Source: Enterovirga rhinocerotis (GTDB taxonomy: Bacteria > Pseudomonadota > Alphaproteobacteria > Rhizobiales > Beijerinckiaceae). From it: a stretch of DNA of 64,000 nt. The stretch spans positions 410,100-474,099 of the forward strand of contig NZ_SNZR01000014.1 of the NCBI RefSeq assembly GCF_004363955.1, written 5' to 3'. Made by a program: the position numbers and the translations under genes. Below the pieces are notes generated by a model. It was not told the DNA's origin. It ran no database searches and was given only the letters and a program-made list of their open reading frames with translations. The first letter of the stretch is position 1; each line of letters opens with the position of its first letter. Shown in pieces: positions 9,075-17,995 of the stretch.

Positions 9075-10217
9075 TCAGCGCAGGCCGAGGCCGCGTGCGA
9101 TGATGCCGCGCAGAATCTCGCGCGTGCCGCCGCGCAACGAGAAGGACGGCGCGGTGAGCGTGATGTAGCCGAGGACCTCCGAGAGGTCGTTGCCGGAGGT
9201 CAGCGAGGGCTCGATCCCGACGAGCTGGCGCACGACATCCGGCATGGCCTGCTCGTAGAGCGCGCCGAGATCCTTCACGACGGCCGCATGGAGGGCCGGG
9301 TTCTCGCCCTTCTGCAGCAGGCCTGCGACGGAGCGCGAGAGATAGCGCAGCGTCATCAGGTGGCCGGTCAGCCGGCCGATCACGGCCTTGGCCTCGTCGG
9401 AAGCGTCGGGGCCGAGTTCGCGGATGAGTTCCGTCAGCAGCACGAAGGAGGACAGGAACCTCTCCGGCCCGCTTCGCTCGAAGGCGAGTTCCCCCATCAC
9501 CTGGTCCCAGCCGTCGCCGAGCTTTCCGACGAGCGCGCTCTGCGGAAGGAAGACGTCTTCCAGCACGATCTCGTTGAAGTGGTGCTCGCCCGCGACGTCG
9601 AGGATGGGGCGGATCGTGATCCCCGGGGTCTTGAGGTCGACCAGGAACTGGCTCGTGCCGCCCTTGCGATCCTCCTGCGTGCCGGTGCGGCAGAAGAGGA
9701 TCATGTAGTGGCACTGGTGCGCCTCGGTGGTCCAGACCTTGGTGCCGTTGACGCGGAACCCGCCCTCGACCGGTGTCGCGCGGGTTCGCGTCGCGGCGAG
9801 GTCGGAGCCGGAATCGGGTTCGCTCATGCCGATCGCGAAGAAGCATTCGCCCCGCGCGATCTTCGGCAGGATGGCCTCGCGCTGCGCCTCGGTCCCGACC
9901 TTGAGCAAGAGCGGGCCGCTCTGACGGTCGGAGATCCAATGTGCTGCGACGGGTGCGCCCGCGGCCAGCATCTCCTCCATCACGACGTAGCGCTCGAGCG
10001 CGCTGCGTTCGTGGCCGCCGTAACGCTTCGGCCAGGTCATGGCGATCCAGCCGCGCTCGCCCATCTTGCGGCTGAAATCGGCGTCGAACCCGGTCCAGGT
10101 CCGAGCCCGGTCCATGGGCTTGCGGTCCTTCAGCTCGACGGCGAGGAAGTCGCGGACCTCCCGGCGGAGGGTTTCGATGGCGGATGTGGTCTCGGGGGGA
10201 GGGGGGAACGTCAGCAT
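9075..10217 (-). CDS. Acyl-CoA dehydrogenase family flavoprotein, subunit A
   Basis: A 380-residue acyl-CoA dehydrogenase. It has the N-terminal helical domain, the FAD/substrate strand region 'FAIGMSEPDSGSDLAA' near residues 130-146, the beta-domain 'GGFRVNGTKVWTTEA', and the C-terminal 'SFSLRGGTREILRGIIARGLGL', which carries the usual FAD-contact glycines. It should introduce an alpha,beta double bond into a CoA thioester, using FAD and passing electrons to ETF. A second, more divergent family member ends 13 bp upstream on the same strand. Adjacent pairs like this form mixed heterotetramers in steroid side-chain and ring catabolism. The acyl substrate is unknown. Confidence 0.92.
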   Translation of the reverse strand: MLTFPPPPETTSAIETLRREVRDFLAVELKDRKPMDRARTWTGFDADFSRKMGERGWIAMTWPKRYGGHERSALERYVVMEEMLAAGAPVAAHWISDRQSGPLLLKVGTEAQREAILPKIARGECFFAIGMSEPDSGSDLAATRTRATPVEGGFRVNGTKVWTTEAHQCHYMILFCRTGTQEDRKGGTSQFLVDLKTPGITIRPILDVAGEHHFNEIVLEDVFLPQSALVGKLGDGWDQVMGELAFERSGPERFLSSFVLLTELIRELGPDASDEAKAVIGRLTGHLMTLRYLSRSVAGLLQKGENPALHAAVVKDLGALYEQAMPDVVRQLVGIEPSLTSGNDLSEVLGYITLTAPSFSLRGGTREILRGIIARGLGLR

Positions 10218-10230
10218 GGATCCATCTGCC

Positions 10231-11286
10231 TCACAGGCTCGTCACGAAAGGCCAGAGCCCGTCGGCGCCGAGGCCGACCACGTGCTCGCCGAGTTCGCGG
10301 CTCCACTCGGCCTCGTTGCCGAACTCGTCCCGCCAGGACCACAGACGCCGGGTGTGGATGTGCAGCGAGTGCTCGTGGGTGCAGCCGATGGCGCCATGCA
10401 CCTGATGGGCGATCGAGGCGACGATCCCCGCCGCCTCGCCGGTGCGCAGCTTGGCCGCGGCCATGGCGAGGCGCCCGCCCCGGCCGGACACCGCCTCGGC
10501 CGCGATCGCCGCCGCGCCGGCCGACGCCGCGGCCTGGCCCGCGACGATGGCGAGGTTCTGCTGGATCGCCTGGAACTTGCCGATGGGCCGGCCGAACTGC
10601 ACCCGCTCGTTGGCATAGGCGACCGACATCGCGAGGACCCGCCCGATGGAGCCGGCCATCGCCATCGCCCGGAAGGCGGCACCCAGCGCCTTGAGGTCGC
10701 GAGCGGCGCAGTCGCCGGGCCGCACGAAGGCGCCGTCGATGGCACCGTCAAGTGCAACATCGTCCCGCGGCTCCCCCGCGAGGTTCTTGCCGGCGCTCAC
10801 GCGGTAATCGGCAGGTCGCAGGAGGGCGAGGCAGGGCCCTTCCGCCGTATCGGCGACCAGCACGATCCCGGCGGCTTGCGCGCCCCACGGCACGCGCGGC
10901 AGCACGCCCGAGAGCCGAAGGCCGGCGCCCTCGCGCGTCGCCTGGATCCGACCGCCGGACGGCGCTGGCGCGATCGACAGTGGGCCCTGCGGCGCCTCGA
11001 TTCCCGACACGCCCAGGAGCCGCGTCGCGATCATGGTCTCGGCCAGAGGGAGGGGCAGGGCGGCTTCGCCCGCAAGCGCCATGATGCCGGCGAGGGTTTC
11101 GGCCGAGAGCCCGAATCCGCCCTGGTCCTCGGAGAGCAGCGCGAGCGGCAATCCGAGTTCTTCGACGCTGGCCCAGGCCTGCGCCGGCCAGGCCGTCTCG
11201 TCGCGCCGGCTTGCCTCATCCCTCGGGAAAAGGTCGTCGAACAGCCGCCGCGTCGAATCGAGGACGATCTCGTCGGACTCGCTCAC
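10231..11286 (-). CDS. Acyl-CoA dehydrogenase family protein, subunit B (divergent partner)
   Basis: A 351-residue acyl-CoA dehydrogenase homologue, shorter and more alanine-rich than its neighbour. The recognisable C-terminal core is 'ERVQFGRPIGKFQAIQQNLA' followed by 'HQVHGAIGCTHEHSLHIHTRRLWSW'. The middle domain is weakly conserved. The start is placed at GTG 11286, which follows a GGAGGAGACGAGACAG ribosome site; upstream codons look non-coding. It is first in a two-gene unit, 13 bp before subunit A. In known heteromeric dehydrogenases one partner keeps FAD contacts and the other the catalytic base; whether that applies here needs alignment. It is divergent from the CoA-transferase gene, with a 237-bp shared upstream region. 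Confidence 0.85.
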   Translation of the reverse strand: MSESDEIVLDSTRRLFDDLFPRDEASRRDETAWPAQAWASVEELGLPLALLSEDQGGFGLSAETLAGIMALAGEAALPLPLAETMIATRLLGVSGIEAPQGPLSIAPAPSGGRIQATREGAGLRLSGVLPRVPWGAQAAGIVLVADTAEGPCLALLRPADYRVSAGKNLAGEPRDDVALDGAIDGAFVRPGDCAARDLKALGAAFRAMAMAGSIGRVLAMSVAYANERVQFGRPIGKFQAIQQNLAIVAGQAAASAGAAAIAAEAVSGRGGRLAMAAAKLRTGEAAGIVASIAHQVHGAIGCTHEHSLHIHTRRLWSWRDEFGNEAEWSRELGEHVVGLGADGLWPFVTSL

Positions 11287-11523
11287 CTGTCTCGTCTCCT
11301 CCCGATCTCGACGAGGTGATCCCCGTTCGCCGTCCCGTCCTACCGGCTCTTGTTTCGTCTCGCCATCCCCACCGGCCTCGCCGAGGCGGTGTTTGACGCT
11401 CCAGACCCTTGCCCTCGCGGGCCGCATCGGTTCGAGTGTCGTGCGCGGGCTCGCCCCGTGCGTCATCGTCGAACATATAAAGAAGGTCGGCCCGGTCCGG
11501 GCCGCGCCGCAGATAGAGGTTGC

Positions 11524-12657
11524 ATGTCAGGACCCCTTTCCGGATTTCGGATCATCGAGATGGCGGGGATCGGACCCGCACCCTTCGCAGGGATGTTGCT
11601 CTCGGACATGGGGGCCGAGGTCATCCGCATCGACCGGGCCGCACCGCAGGATCTCGGCATCACGATCCCCGAGAACCTGAACCTCACCAATCGCGGCCGC
11701 CGATCGCTCGTGCTCGACCTCAAGTCGCCGGAGGGGATCCGGGCGATGGAGAAGCTCGTGCCGAAGGCCGACGCCCTGATCGAGGGATTCCGGCCCGGCG
11801 TGATGGAGCGGCTCGGGCTCGGCCCTGAGCATCTGCTCGGGCTCAATCCGAAGCTCGTCTTCGGCCGCGTGACGGGATGGGGACAGACGGGTCCGCTGGC
11901 CCAGGCGGCCGGGCACGACATCAACTACGTCGCGCTGTCGGGCATGCTGCACGCGATCGGCACGCCCGAACGTCCCGTGCCGCCCTTGAACCTCGTCGGG
12001 GATTACGGCGGCGGCTCGCTGAACCTGGTGATCGGCGTTCTCGCCGCGCTCCTCGAAGCGCAGCGCTCGGGCAAGGGGCAGGTGGTCGATGCCGCCATGG
12101 TGGACGGCGTGGCGCTTCTCGGCTCGCTGTTCTACGGCTTGCTCCAGGCCGGTCTGTGGAGCGATCGGCGCGGCGCGAACGAACTCGACGGCGGCGCGCC
12201 CTGGTACGGCACGTACCGCACGCGCGACGGGAGCTGGATCGCGATCGGGCCGGTCGAGCGGCGCTTCTACGAGCTCATGCTGGAGAAGCTGGGTCTCGAC
12301 GATCCCGCCCTGAAGGACCGCGCTCCGTCGAACTGGGAGTATCTCCGGCAGGCTTTCGAGGCCGCCTTCGCGACGCGCGACCGGGACGAATGGTGCCGGC
12401 TCCTCGAAGGGACCGACATCTGCTTCGCCCCCGTCCTGTCGCTCGGCGAGGCGCCGAACCATCCGCATCTCGCCGCGCGGGCGACCTTCGTCGAGTTTGA
12501 CGGTGTCCTGCATCCCGCGCCGGCCCCGCGGTTCAGCCGGACCGAATCCGCGATCCAGGGGCCACCCCCGGCCGTCGGGGAGCATAGCCGCGCGATCCTG
12601 GCCGGATGGGGCTTCTCGGAGGCCGAGATCGCCGAGACGCTGGGAGACGCTTCGTGA
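11524..12657 (+). CDS. CoA-transferase, CaiB/BaiF family (alpha-methylacyl-CoA racemase-like)
   Basis: A 377-residue class III CoA-transferase/racemase. It begins '[20 protein letters not shown]' and has '[13 protein letters not shown]', the family's first Rossmann element. The catalytic Asp lies in '[11 protein letters not shown]', about residue 133. The C-terminal half carries 'WGADERELLADW'-like closing sequence ('[13 protein letters not shown]'). The opening is especially like alpha-methylacyl-CoA racemase. The ATG at 11524 is chosen because it starts the conserved region; the longer in-frame extension is unsupported. It overlaps the nitroreductase start by one base (TGATG), indicating coupling. 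With the divergent dehydrogenases it suggests a branched or cyclic acyl-CoA pathway. Confidence 0.9.
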   Translation: MSGPLSGFRIIEMAGIGPAPFAGMLLSDMGAEVIRIDRAAPQDLGITIPENLNLTNRGRRSLVLDLKSPEGIRAMEKLVPKADALIEGFRPGVMERLGLGPEHLLGLNPKLVFGRVTGWGQTGPLAQAAGHDINYVALSGMLHAIGTPERPVPPLNLVGDYGGGSLNLVIGVLAALLEAQRSGKGQVVDAAMVDGVALLGSLFYGLLQAGLWSDRRGANELDGGAPWYGTYRTRDGSWIAIGPVERRFYELMLEKLGLDDPALKDRAPSNWEYLRQAFEAAFATRDRDEWCRLLEGTDICFAPVLSLGEAPNHPHLAARATFVEFDGVLHPAPAPRFSRTESAIQGPPPAVGEHSRAILAGWGFSEAEIAETLGDAS

Positions 12658-13358
12658 TGGACGCTTCGCTCTCGCCGCCGGCCGCGGCGGCCGATCTGCT
12701 GGAGGCGCTGCTGCGGCAGCGTCACAGCTGCCGTGCCTTCCGGCCCGATCCCGTGCCGCGCCCGCTCATCGAGCGGATGCTCGGGATCGCGCAGCGCGCC
12801 GCCTCCTGGTGCAACTCGCAGCCCTGGCAGGTCGTCGTGACGAGCGGCGCGGAAACCGAGCGCTTCCGCGAAGCCTTCGCGGCGGCCTTCGCGGCAGGCG
12901 AGGACGACGCGCCCGATATCCCATGGCCGAGCGCCTATGAGGGCGTCTATCTCGCCCGTCGCCGGGAATGCGGCTACCAGCTCTATGACAGCGTCGGCGT
13001 CCCGCGGGGCGACCGGGAAGCGGGCGCTCGTCAGGCCGCGGAGAATTTCCGGTTCTTCGGAGCGCCTCACGTCGCGATCGTGACGAGCGATGCCGCGCTC
13101 GGGCCCTACGGTGCCGTCGATTGCGGATCGTATGTCGGCCATGTCCTCCTCGCGGCTCAGAGCCTCGGCATCGCGACGATCGCCCAGGCGGCGCTCGCCT
13201 CACGCTCGGGACTGATCCGGCGCCATTTCGGGCTGCCGGATGATCGCCGCGTCGTCTGCGGGATCGCGTTCGGCTATGAGGACGAGGCTCATCCGGCCAA
13301 TGGTTTCCGGACAAGCCGCGCAAGCCTCGAGGAGGCTGTGACGTTTCTCGGCTCGTAA
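12657..13358 (+). CDS. Nitroreductase family flavoprotein
   Basis: A 233-residue FMN-dependent nitroreductase-fold protein. The N-terminal FMN-binding 'RHSCRAFRPDPVPRPLIERML' region (around residues 21-41) is followed by 'ASWCNSQPWQVVV', the classic flavin-contact stretch. Later come 'YVGHVLLAAQSLGIATIAQ' and 'VCGIAFGYED'. Members reduce nitro compounds, quinones or enones with NAD(P)H, and physiological substrates are rarely known. The ATG at 12657 shares a base with the CoA-transferase stop; a GTG three bases earlier is an alternative. The coupling to a CoA-transferase hints at a reductive step on a CoA-activated or derived intermediate. Confidence 0.88.
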   Translation: MDASLSPPAAAADLLEALLRQRHSCRAFRPDPVPRPLIERMLGIAQRAASWCNSQPWQVVVTSGAETERFREAFAAAFAAGEDDAPDIPWPSAYEGVYLARRRECGYQLYDSVGVPRGDREAGARQAAENFRFFGAPHVAIVTSDAALGPYGAVDCGSYVGHVLLAAQSLGIATIAQAALASRSGLIRRHFGLPDDRRVVCGIAFGYEDEAHPANGFRTSRASLEEAVTFLGS

Positions 13359-13724
13359 GCGCCGGACCTTCGTCCCGCAGGCCGCGACGGGCCGGCGCAC
13401 GACACCGGATTGAAACGCGAAAGGGGTGCGGCGCATGCGCGCGGCGCCGCGTCGCAGGCACCCTCTTACGACGGTTCGCGGGGTCGTTTCGGTGCGCGGG
13501 AGGCGAGGTTGTCCCGCGCGGTGCGCCTTGACGGTGCCCATTCCTCTTCGGGACCCGAGATGTCCTCGACCGCCGGGATCTGGGATCCGGCGCTCCGGGA
13601 GGTGGCGGCTCGACGCCACCACCCTCGCTCCGCTAAAGAGGCGCGCCGGTCGCGGCGGCTAGGGGCGACGCCATCGCGATCCGTGGCTTGCCTGGTTCGC
13701 CGCACCCCCGCGAGGCACAACCGA
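13359..13724. other. Intergenic stretch with no supported gene
   Basis: These 366 bases between the nitroreductase and the small ORF before the polysaccharide cluster contain overlapping GC-driven open frames on both strands, but none with conserved-looking sequence. A promoter for the downstream cluster probably lies here. No clear terminator or repeat was recognised. Confidence 0.4.
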
Positions 13725-14054
13725 ATGTGGGTGAACTTGTCGATCGAGAAGTTTCCTCCCCGCAAACTGGCGGGCTTGCTCCGTTCCGGCTCCGCCATCA
13801 CGCGCGTGATTGCCGACACCTTGTCGCGCCGCCCGTCCGGTGCGGTTTCCGACACGGAAGCGATCGAGCCTCCCGTGGCCGCCTTGCCGCCGGCTTTGGC
13901 CGAACTGGCTTTCGTCCAGGTCGACCGGCTCGTTCTCGAGCGGGTCATTCAGACAGCAGATGCACTTGCCCTTGAGATCGTCTACGAAGATCTCAAGGAT
14001 CTCTTCAGTACTGTCGATGATCTCGACGCGTCCGAGCAAGACGGGGATTGGTGA
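13725..14054 (+). CDS. Small hypothetical acidic protein preceding the glycosyltransferase
   Basis: An open frame of 109 codons starting 'MWVNLSIEKFPPRKLAGLL' and ending in an acidic, helix-forming tail ('EIVYEDLKDLFSTVDDL' then 'DASEQDGDW'). It stops 3 nt before the ATG of the large glycosyltransferase. That spacing, the frame's end position and the ordered amphipathic C-terminus favour real coding. I recognise no family. The start is uncertain, since the same frame is open upstream to 13410 with other ATG codons (for example 13560) and the ribosome site (CGAGG) is weak. A minus-strand frame overlaps it (13659-14039) and cannot be excluded. Confidence 0.45.
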   Translation: MWVNLSIEKFPPRKLAGLLRSGSAITRVIADTLSRRPSGAVSDTEAIEPPVAALPPALAELAFVQVDRLVLERVIQTADALALEIVYEDLKDLFSTVDDLDASEQDGDW

Positions 14055-14057
14055 TCA

Positions 14058-16514
14058 ATGAAAGTTGAGGGCCGCCTCGAACGCGTCTGGTTGCACCAGG
14101 CCGAGGGCTGGGCGTGGCTGCCCGCGGAGCCGGGCAAGCGGCTGACGGTGGAGCTCTATGTCGACGACGCGCTCGTCGCCACGGCGCCGGCGGACATCCT
14201 CCGAGCCGATCTCGCCCGGAAGTCGATCGGAGACGGGCGCTACGGTTTCAGCCTTCCCCTGCCGGGAAAGGCCGGCTCGGCGGGCGCGGCAAAAAGCGTT
14301 TCGGTCAGGATCGTGGACGGGCCCGAATTGCGGGGTCGGATCGACGCGCTGACAGTTCCCCCGAACGGTCGGATCGAGACCCGCAACAACCTCGAGATAC
14401 GGGGATGGGCGCACGGGCCGAATTACGAGCCGGCCGAGCTCGAAGTCTTCGCAGACGGGGTCCTTCAGGCGACGTGGCCTTGCCGGATGCTGCGCAAGGA
14501 CCCGGCCTTCAAGCATCTCGGCGCGAATCAATTCGGCTTCAAGATGCCGCTCGATCCGCTCGTCGGTCCGAATGCCGACCGGCTCGAGGTGCGCATCAAG
14601 GGAACGTCGATGCGGCTGGACGTGCCCGCGAAGACGCCGGCCCCCGATTACATGCGGGTCCCGGCCGATCTTCCGCGGCAACGCTATGCCTCGGCCTACG
14701 ATGCGCGCGAAGCGCTTCTGAAGAGCCTCTGCGAAGACGGCGCCGATGGCGGCGCGAACACGGTGACGGTGTCCTGGACCGCCCTCCAGCAGGTCCTGAA
14801 CCTGCTCTCGGCGCGGGAGAATGCGCTCGAAGAGCGGCGCTTCATGTCCAAGGTCGAGGAGCGCGCGGGAGGCCTGCTGCCGGAGAGCGGGTCGGCGACC
14901 GTGGAGAGCGAGAGCCTGAACAAGCTCCTCGCCCTCAGCCGGGAGGCCGCCGGCCTGACGACGGAGCAACTCGTCGAGCGTATCGCCGCCGAACTCGTGC
15001 CGGCCTATCGCGAGGATATCGAAGGGCGCCGGTCCTGGCACGCGGCCCTCAGGTCGATCCCTGACAAGCGGTTTCTGCGGAGCCTTGCCCGAGCGTTCCG
15101 GCAGTCCGATTTCCTCGAGCTTCCCGGCTTGGCCTACCTCACCAGCATGGCGGGGCGGAGCAGCTTTCCGATCTCGAGCATCCGCTACGCCCGGACGCTG
15201 TGGTCCTGGGCCCATGCGTCCCACGAGCAGGGCATCCGGCTTCCGGCCCCGGCGGCCCATGTCCGATCGAACAGGCGTCGCACCGCTTACGTTCTGTGGC
15301 GCTCCGTTCCGTACGACACGAACGGCTACGCCATGCGGTCGCATTATCTGCTCCGCTCGCTGAAATCGCTCGACGAGGACGTGCTGGGCGTCACGCGGCT
15401 CGGCTATCCGTGGGATGCCGAGAAGAAGAAGCCCGCGACGAGCTATATCGAGGAGATCGACGGGCTGCCCTATATCCATCTCGGCGGCACGGACGCGTCT
15501 CGCGACACCATGACCCTCGAGAACTACGTCCTGGAATGCTCGCAGCGGATCGCCCATGTCGCGGCCGCGATGGAGACGGACGTCATCCACAGCGCCTCGA
15601 ACTGGGTTGCCGGGCTGCCGGCCCTCAGGGCCGCCCGGCTCCTCGGCTTGCCGTTCTGCTACGAGGTCCGGGGCCTGTGGGAGATCACGAGAGCCTCGAC
15701 CACGCCCGGCTATCGTCAGACGGACCATTTCTCGCTGTTCGAGCGGATGGAGGGTCTGGTGGCCAGGAACGCGGATCGCGTCTTCGCCATCACGGGACAG
15801 GTTAAGGCCGAACTGGTTCGGCGTGGCGTGGACGAGAGCAAGATCGTGCTCGCGCCGAACGGCGTCGAGACCGAGCGTTTCACGCCGAGGGCGACGGACG
15901 AGGCTCTGAAGCGCGAGCTCGGGATCAAGGACGAGATCGTCTTCGGCTTCATCGGCACCTTCGCGCGTTACGAAGGCCTGATCGATCTCTGCCGTGCCGC
16001 GACGGAACTCACGAAGCGCGGCAAGCGGTTCAAGCTCCTCCTCATCGGCGACGGCGGCGTGTTCGACGACGTCGTCGCCTACAAGAAAGAGTTCGATCAC
16101 GAGAACAACATCATCGTGACCGGGCGCATCCCTTTCGAGCAGGTTCCGTCCTATTACTCGCTCGTGCACGTCGCGGTGTTCCCGCGCGCATCGACCGAGA
16201 TCACGGAGATGGTCTCTCCGCTGAAGCCGTTCGAGGCCATGGCGATGGCAAAGCCGGTGATCGGCTCCTCCGTCGCCCCCATCGCCGAGTTCGTCGACGA
16301 GGGCGAGACCGGCTGGCTGTTCGAGAAGGGCTCCTTGGACGACCTGGTCCGGGTCATGTCGAATGTGATCGACCAGCCGTCCATGGCCGAGCCGATGGGA
16401 CGGAAGGCGCGTCGCTTCATCGAGGAGAAGCGCGACTGGAAGATCATCGGAAACACGATTGCGACTGGCTGGCAGGACATCCGATCGCGTGGGCCGCACG
16501 GGCCGCCGTCATGA
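14058..16514 (+). CDS. Large GT4-family glycosyltransferase with N-terminal GW repeats
   Basis: An 818-residue protein. Residues 1-200 hold two repeats of about 95 residues, each with a strand, a 'GW' (GWAWL, GWAHG), an 'ElfxDG/VDD' strand, 'P/RxDP/DL' and a final 'YGFSLPLP' or 'FGFKMPL'. A helical linker follows to about 400. From residue 406 a GT-B fold begins ('AYVLWRSVPYDTNGYAMRSH'). The donor-binding part has 'LAPNGVETERF', 'GFIGTFARYEG' and 'KPFEAMAMAKPVIGS' near residue 724, which is typical of GT4 enzymes using nucleotide sugars. It should act on the cytoplasmic side in surface-polysaccharide synthesis. The ATG at 14058 lies just after the small ORF stop. The same repeat type occurs in the 1082-residue glycosyltransferase downstream. 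Confidence 0.88.
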   Translation: MKVEGRLERVWLHQAEGWAWLPAEPGKRLTVELYVDDALVATAPADILRADLARKSIGDGRYGFSLPLPGKAGSAGAAKSVSVRIVDGPELRGRIDALTVPPNGRIETRNNLEIRGWAHGPNYEPAELEVFADGVLQATWPCRMLRKDPAFKHLGANQFGFKMPLDPLVGPNADRLEVRIKGTSMRLDVPAKTPAPDYMRVPADLPRQRYASAYDAREALLKSLCEDGADGGANTVTVSWTALQQVLNLLSARENALEERRFMSKVEERAGGLLPESGSATVESESLNKLLALSREAAGLTTEQLVERIAAELVPAYREDIEGRRSWHAALRSIPDKRFLRSLARAFRQSDFLELPGLAYLTSMAGRSSFPISSIRYARTLWSWAHASHEQGIRLPAPAAHVRSNRRRTAYVLWRSVPYDTNGYAMRSHYLLRSLKSLDEDVLGVTRLGYPWDAEKKKPATSYIEEIDGLPYIHLGGTDASRDTMTLENYVLECSQRIAHVAAAMETDVIHSASNWVAGLPALRAARLLGLPFCYEVRGLWEITRASTTPGYRQTDHFSLFERMEGLVARNADRVFAITGQVKAELVRRGVDESKIVLAPNGVETERFTPRATDEALKRELGIKDEIVFGFIGTFARYEGLIDLCRAATELTKRGKRFKLLLIGDGGVFDDVVAYKKEFDHENNIIVTGRIPFEQVPSYYSLVHVAVFPRASTEITEMVSPLKPFEAMAMAKPVIGSSVAPIAEFVDEGETGWLFEKGSLDDLVRVMSNVIDQPSMAEPMGRKARRFIEEKRDWKIIGNTIATGWQDIRSRGPHGPPS

Positions 16515-16544
16515 TGACGTGATCAGGCGCGAGGAAAGCGTCCG

Positions 16545-16582
16545 TGTGGTTCGCCGGTGAATCGATCGCGCTTCGAACCACA
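16545..16582. repeat. Perfect 9-bp inverted repeat upstream of wecC
   Basis: TGTGGTTCG (16545-16553) and CGAACCACA (16574-16582) are exact inverted copies separated by 20 bp, 54 bp before the wecC-like start. No T-run follows, so it is not a normal intrinsic terminator. It could be an operator or an mRNA hairpin between two genes of the cluster. Confidence 0.5.
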
Positions 16583-16636
16583 TCGCAGCCTCGCTGCAAC
16601 CGTTCAACCGACAAATCTCGCCGCAGGATTATCTAG

Positions 16637-17884
16637 ATGAGCACCGTTTGCGTCGTCGGACTTGGCTATATCGGATTGCCCGTCGCCTCGATGTTGGCCA
16701 GCCGTGGCCACGAGGTGATCGGATACGATATCAACGAGGCTGCGGTTCGGAGCATCAACCAGGGGGTCTCGCACTTCTTCGAGCCTGACCTCGACATGCT
16801 TCTCGAGGCGAGCGTCCAGACCGGGCGGCTGCGTGCACAGAGCGAGCCGTCGAAGGCGGAATTCTATGTCCTCGCCGTGCCGACCCCGCTGACCGACGAG
16901 CACAAGCCGGACCTGTCGTATGTGATGGCGGCGACCGAGGCCATCGCTTCGTTTCTGGACCGTGGCGCCACGGTCATTCTGGAATCGACCTCTCCCGTCG
17001 GCACCACCGAGCGCATCAATGCGCGCCTCGCGGAACTCCGCCCCGACCTGAAATTCGCTCAGTACGGTGTCGATACCGATGGGGCAGACGTCGCCATCGC
17101 GCATTGCCCCGAGCGCATCCTGCCGGGCCACATGCTCCGTGAACTCGTCAATAACGACCGGATCGTCGGCGGCATGACCGGCAAGTGTTCGGAGGCGGCG
17201 GCGCGGCTCTACCGCACCTTCGTCACCGGCGACATCTTCATGACCGACTGCCGCACCGCCGAATTCGTCAAGCTCGTCGAGAATTCGTACCGCGACGTCA
17301 ACATCGCCTTCGCCAACGAACTATCGATGATCAGCGAAAGACTGGGCGTCGACGTCTGGAGCGCGATCAAGCTCGCGAACCGCCATCCGCGGGTCTCGAT
17401 CCTGAATCCCGGAGCGGGCGTCGGTGGGCATTGCATCGCGGTCGATCCCTGGTTCATCGTCGACAGCGCTCCCGAGGAAAGCCGCATCATCAAGGCGGCG
17501 CGGATCGTCAATGACGGGAAGGCTCTCTTCGTCGTCGACAAGGTCAAGCAGCATGCGGCCCGTTTCCGTCAGCCGGTGATCGCCTGTTACGGACTGACCT
17601 ATAAGCCCGATGTCGAAGATCTCCGGGAGAGCCCGGCTCTGGAGATCGCCGAGGAACTGGCGGAGATCGACTCCGCCCTGATCAAGATCTGCGATCCCTG
17701 GATCAAGGAACTGCCTCGGAAGCTGGCGGATAACGATCGCGTCGAACTGGTCGATGCAGAACAGGCTCGCGAGGCTTGCGACATCGCTGTGTTCCTTGTC
17801 GGACATTCGCAGTTCAAGGGGCTGGACCAGCGGCGTTTCATCAACAAGGTCGTGGTAGACGCGATTGGACTGTTTGCGCGATGA
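16637..17884 (+). CDS. wecC: UDP-N-acetyl-D-mannosamine dehydrogenase-type nucleotide-sugar dehydrogenase
   Basis: A 415-residue UDP-glucose/GDP-mannose dehydrogenase superfamily member. GLGYIG at residues 8-13 binds NAD. 'ESTSPVGTTE' and 'HCPERILPG' are characteristic of the WecC branch. The catalytic cysteine is C266 in 'GVGGHCIAVDPWF'. The C-terminal third has 'YGLTYKPDVEDLRESPA'. The enzyme oxidises the C6 alcohol of an UDP-HexNAc twice to the uronic acid with two NAD. An UDP-GlcNAc 2-epimerase (WecB) would be needed to supply UDP-ManNAc and is not in this window. The product would feed the neighbouring glycosyltransferases. Substrate preference is inferred from motif resemblance only. 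Confidence 0.88.
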   Translation: MSTVCVVGLGYIGLPVASMLASRGHEVIGYDINEAAVRSINQGVSHFFEPDLDMLLEASVQTGRLRAQSEPSKAEFYVLAVPTPLTDEHKPDLSYVMAATEAIASFLDRGATVILESTSPVGTTERINARLAELRPDLKFAQYGVDTDGADVAIAHCPERILPGHMLRELVNNDRIVGGMTGKCSEAAARLYRTFVTGDIFMTDCRTAEFVKLVENSYRDVNIAFANELSMISERLGVDVWSAIKLANRHPRVSILNPGAGVGGHCIAVDPWFIVDSAPEESRIIKAARIVNDGKALFVVDKVKQHAARFRQPVIACYGLTYKPDVEDLRESPALEIAEELAEIDSALIKICDPWIKELPRKLADNDRVELVDAEQAREACDIAVFLVGHSQFKGLDQRRFINKVVVDAIGLFAR

Positions 17885-17995
17885 GGCGCAACTTGACGCG
17901 CGATAACTGAACGACGTCGGCGCCGAGGCGTGCGAGCGGCTGCCAGGCCGACTTCGCATGCCGGCGGCTTCTGATCGGGATCGAAGGAGTCTAAC

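Noticed and set aside
13659..14039. 126-codon minus-strand frame overlapping the small ORF before the glycosyltransferase
   Set aside because: It lacks the positional support of the + strand frame, which ends 3 nt before the glycosyltransferase. Kept as an alternative only.
14055..16499. 814-codon open frame on the minus strand
   Set aside because: Mirror of the GT4 glycosyltransferase gene; the + strand has clear GT-B motifs, the minus strand none.
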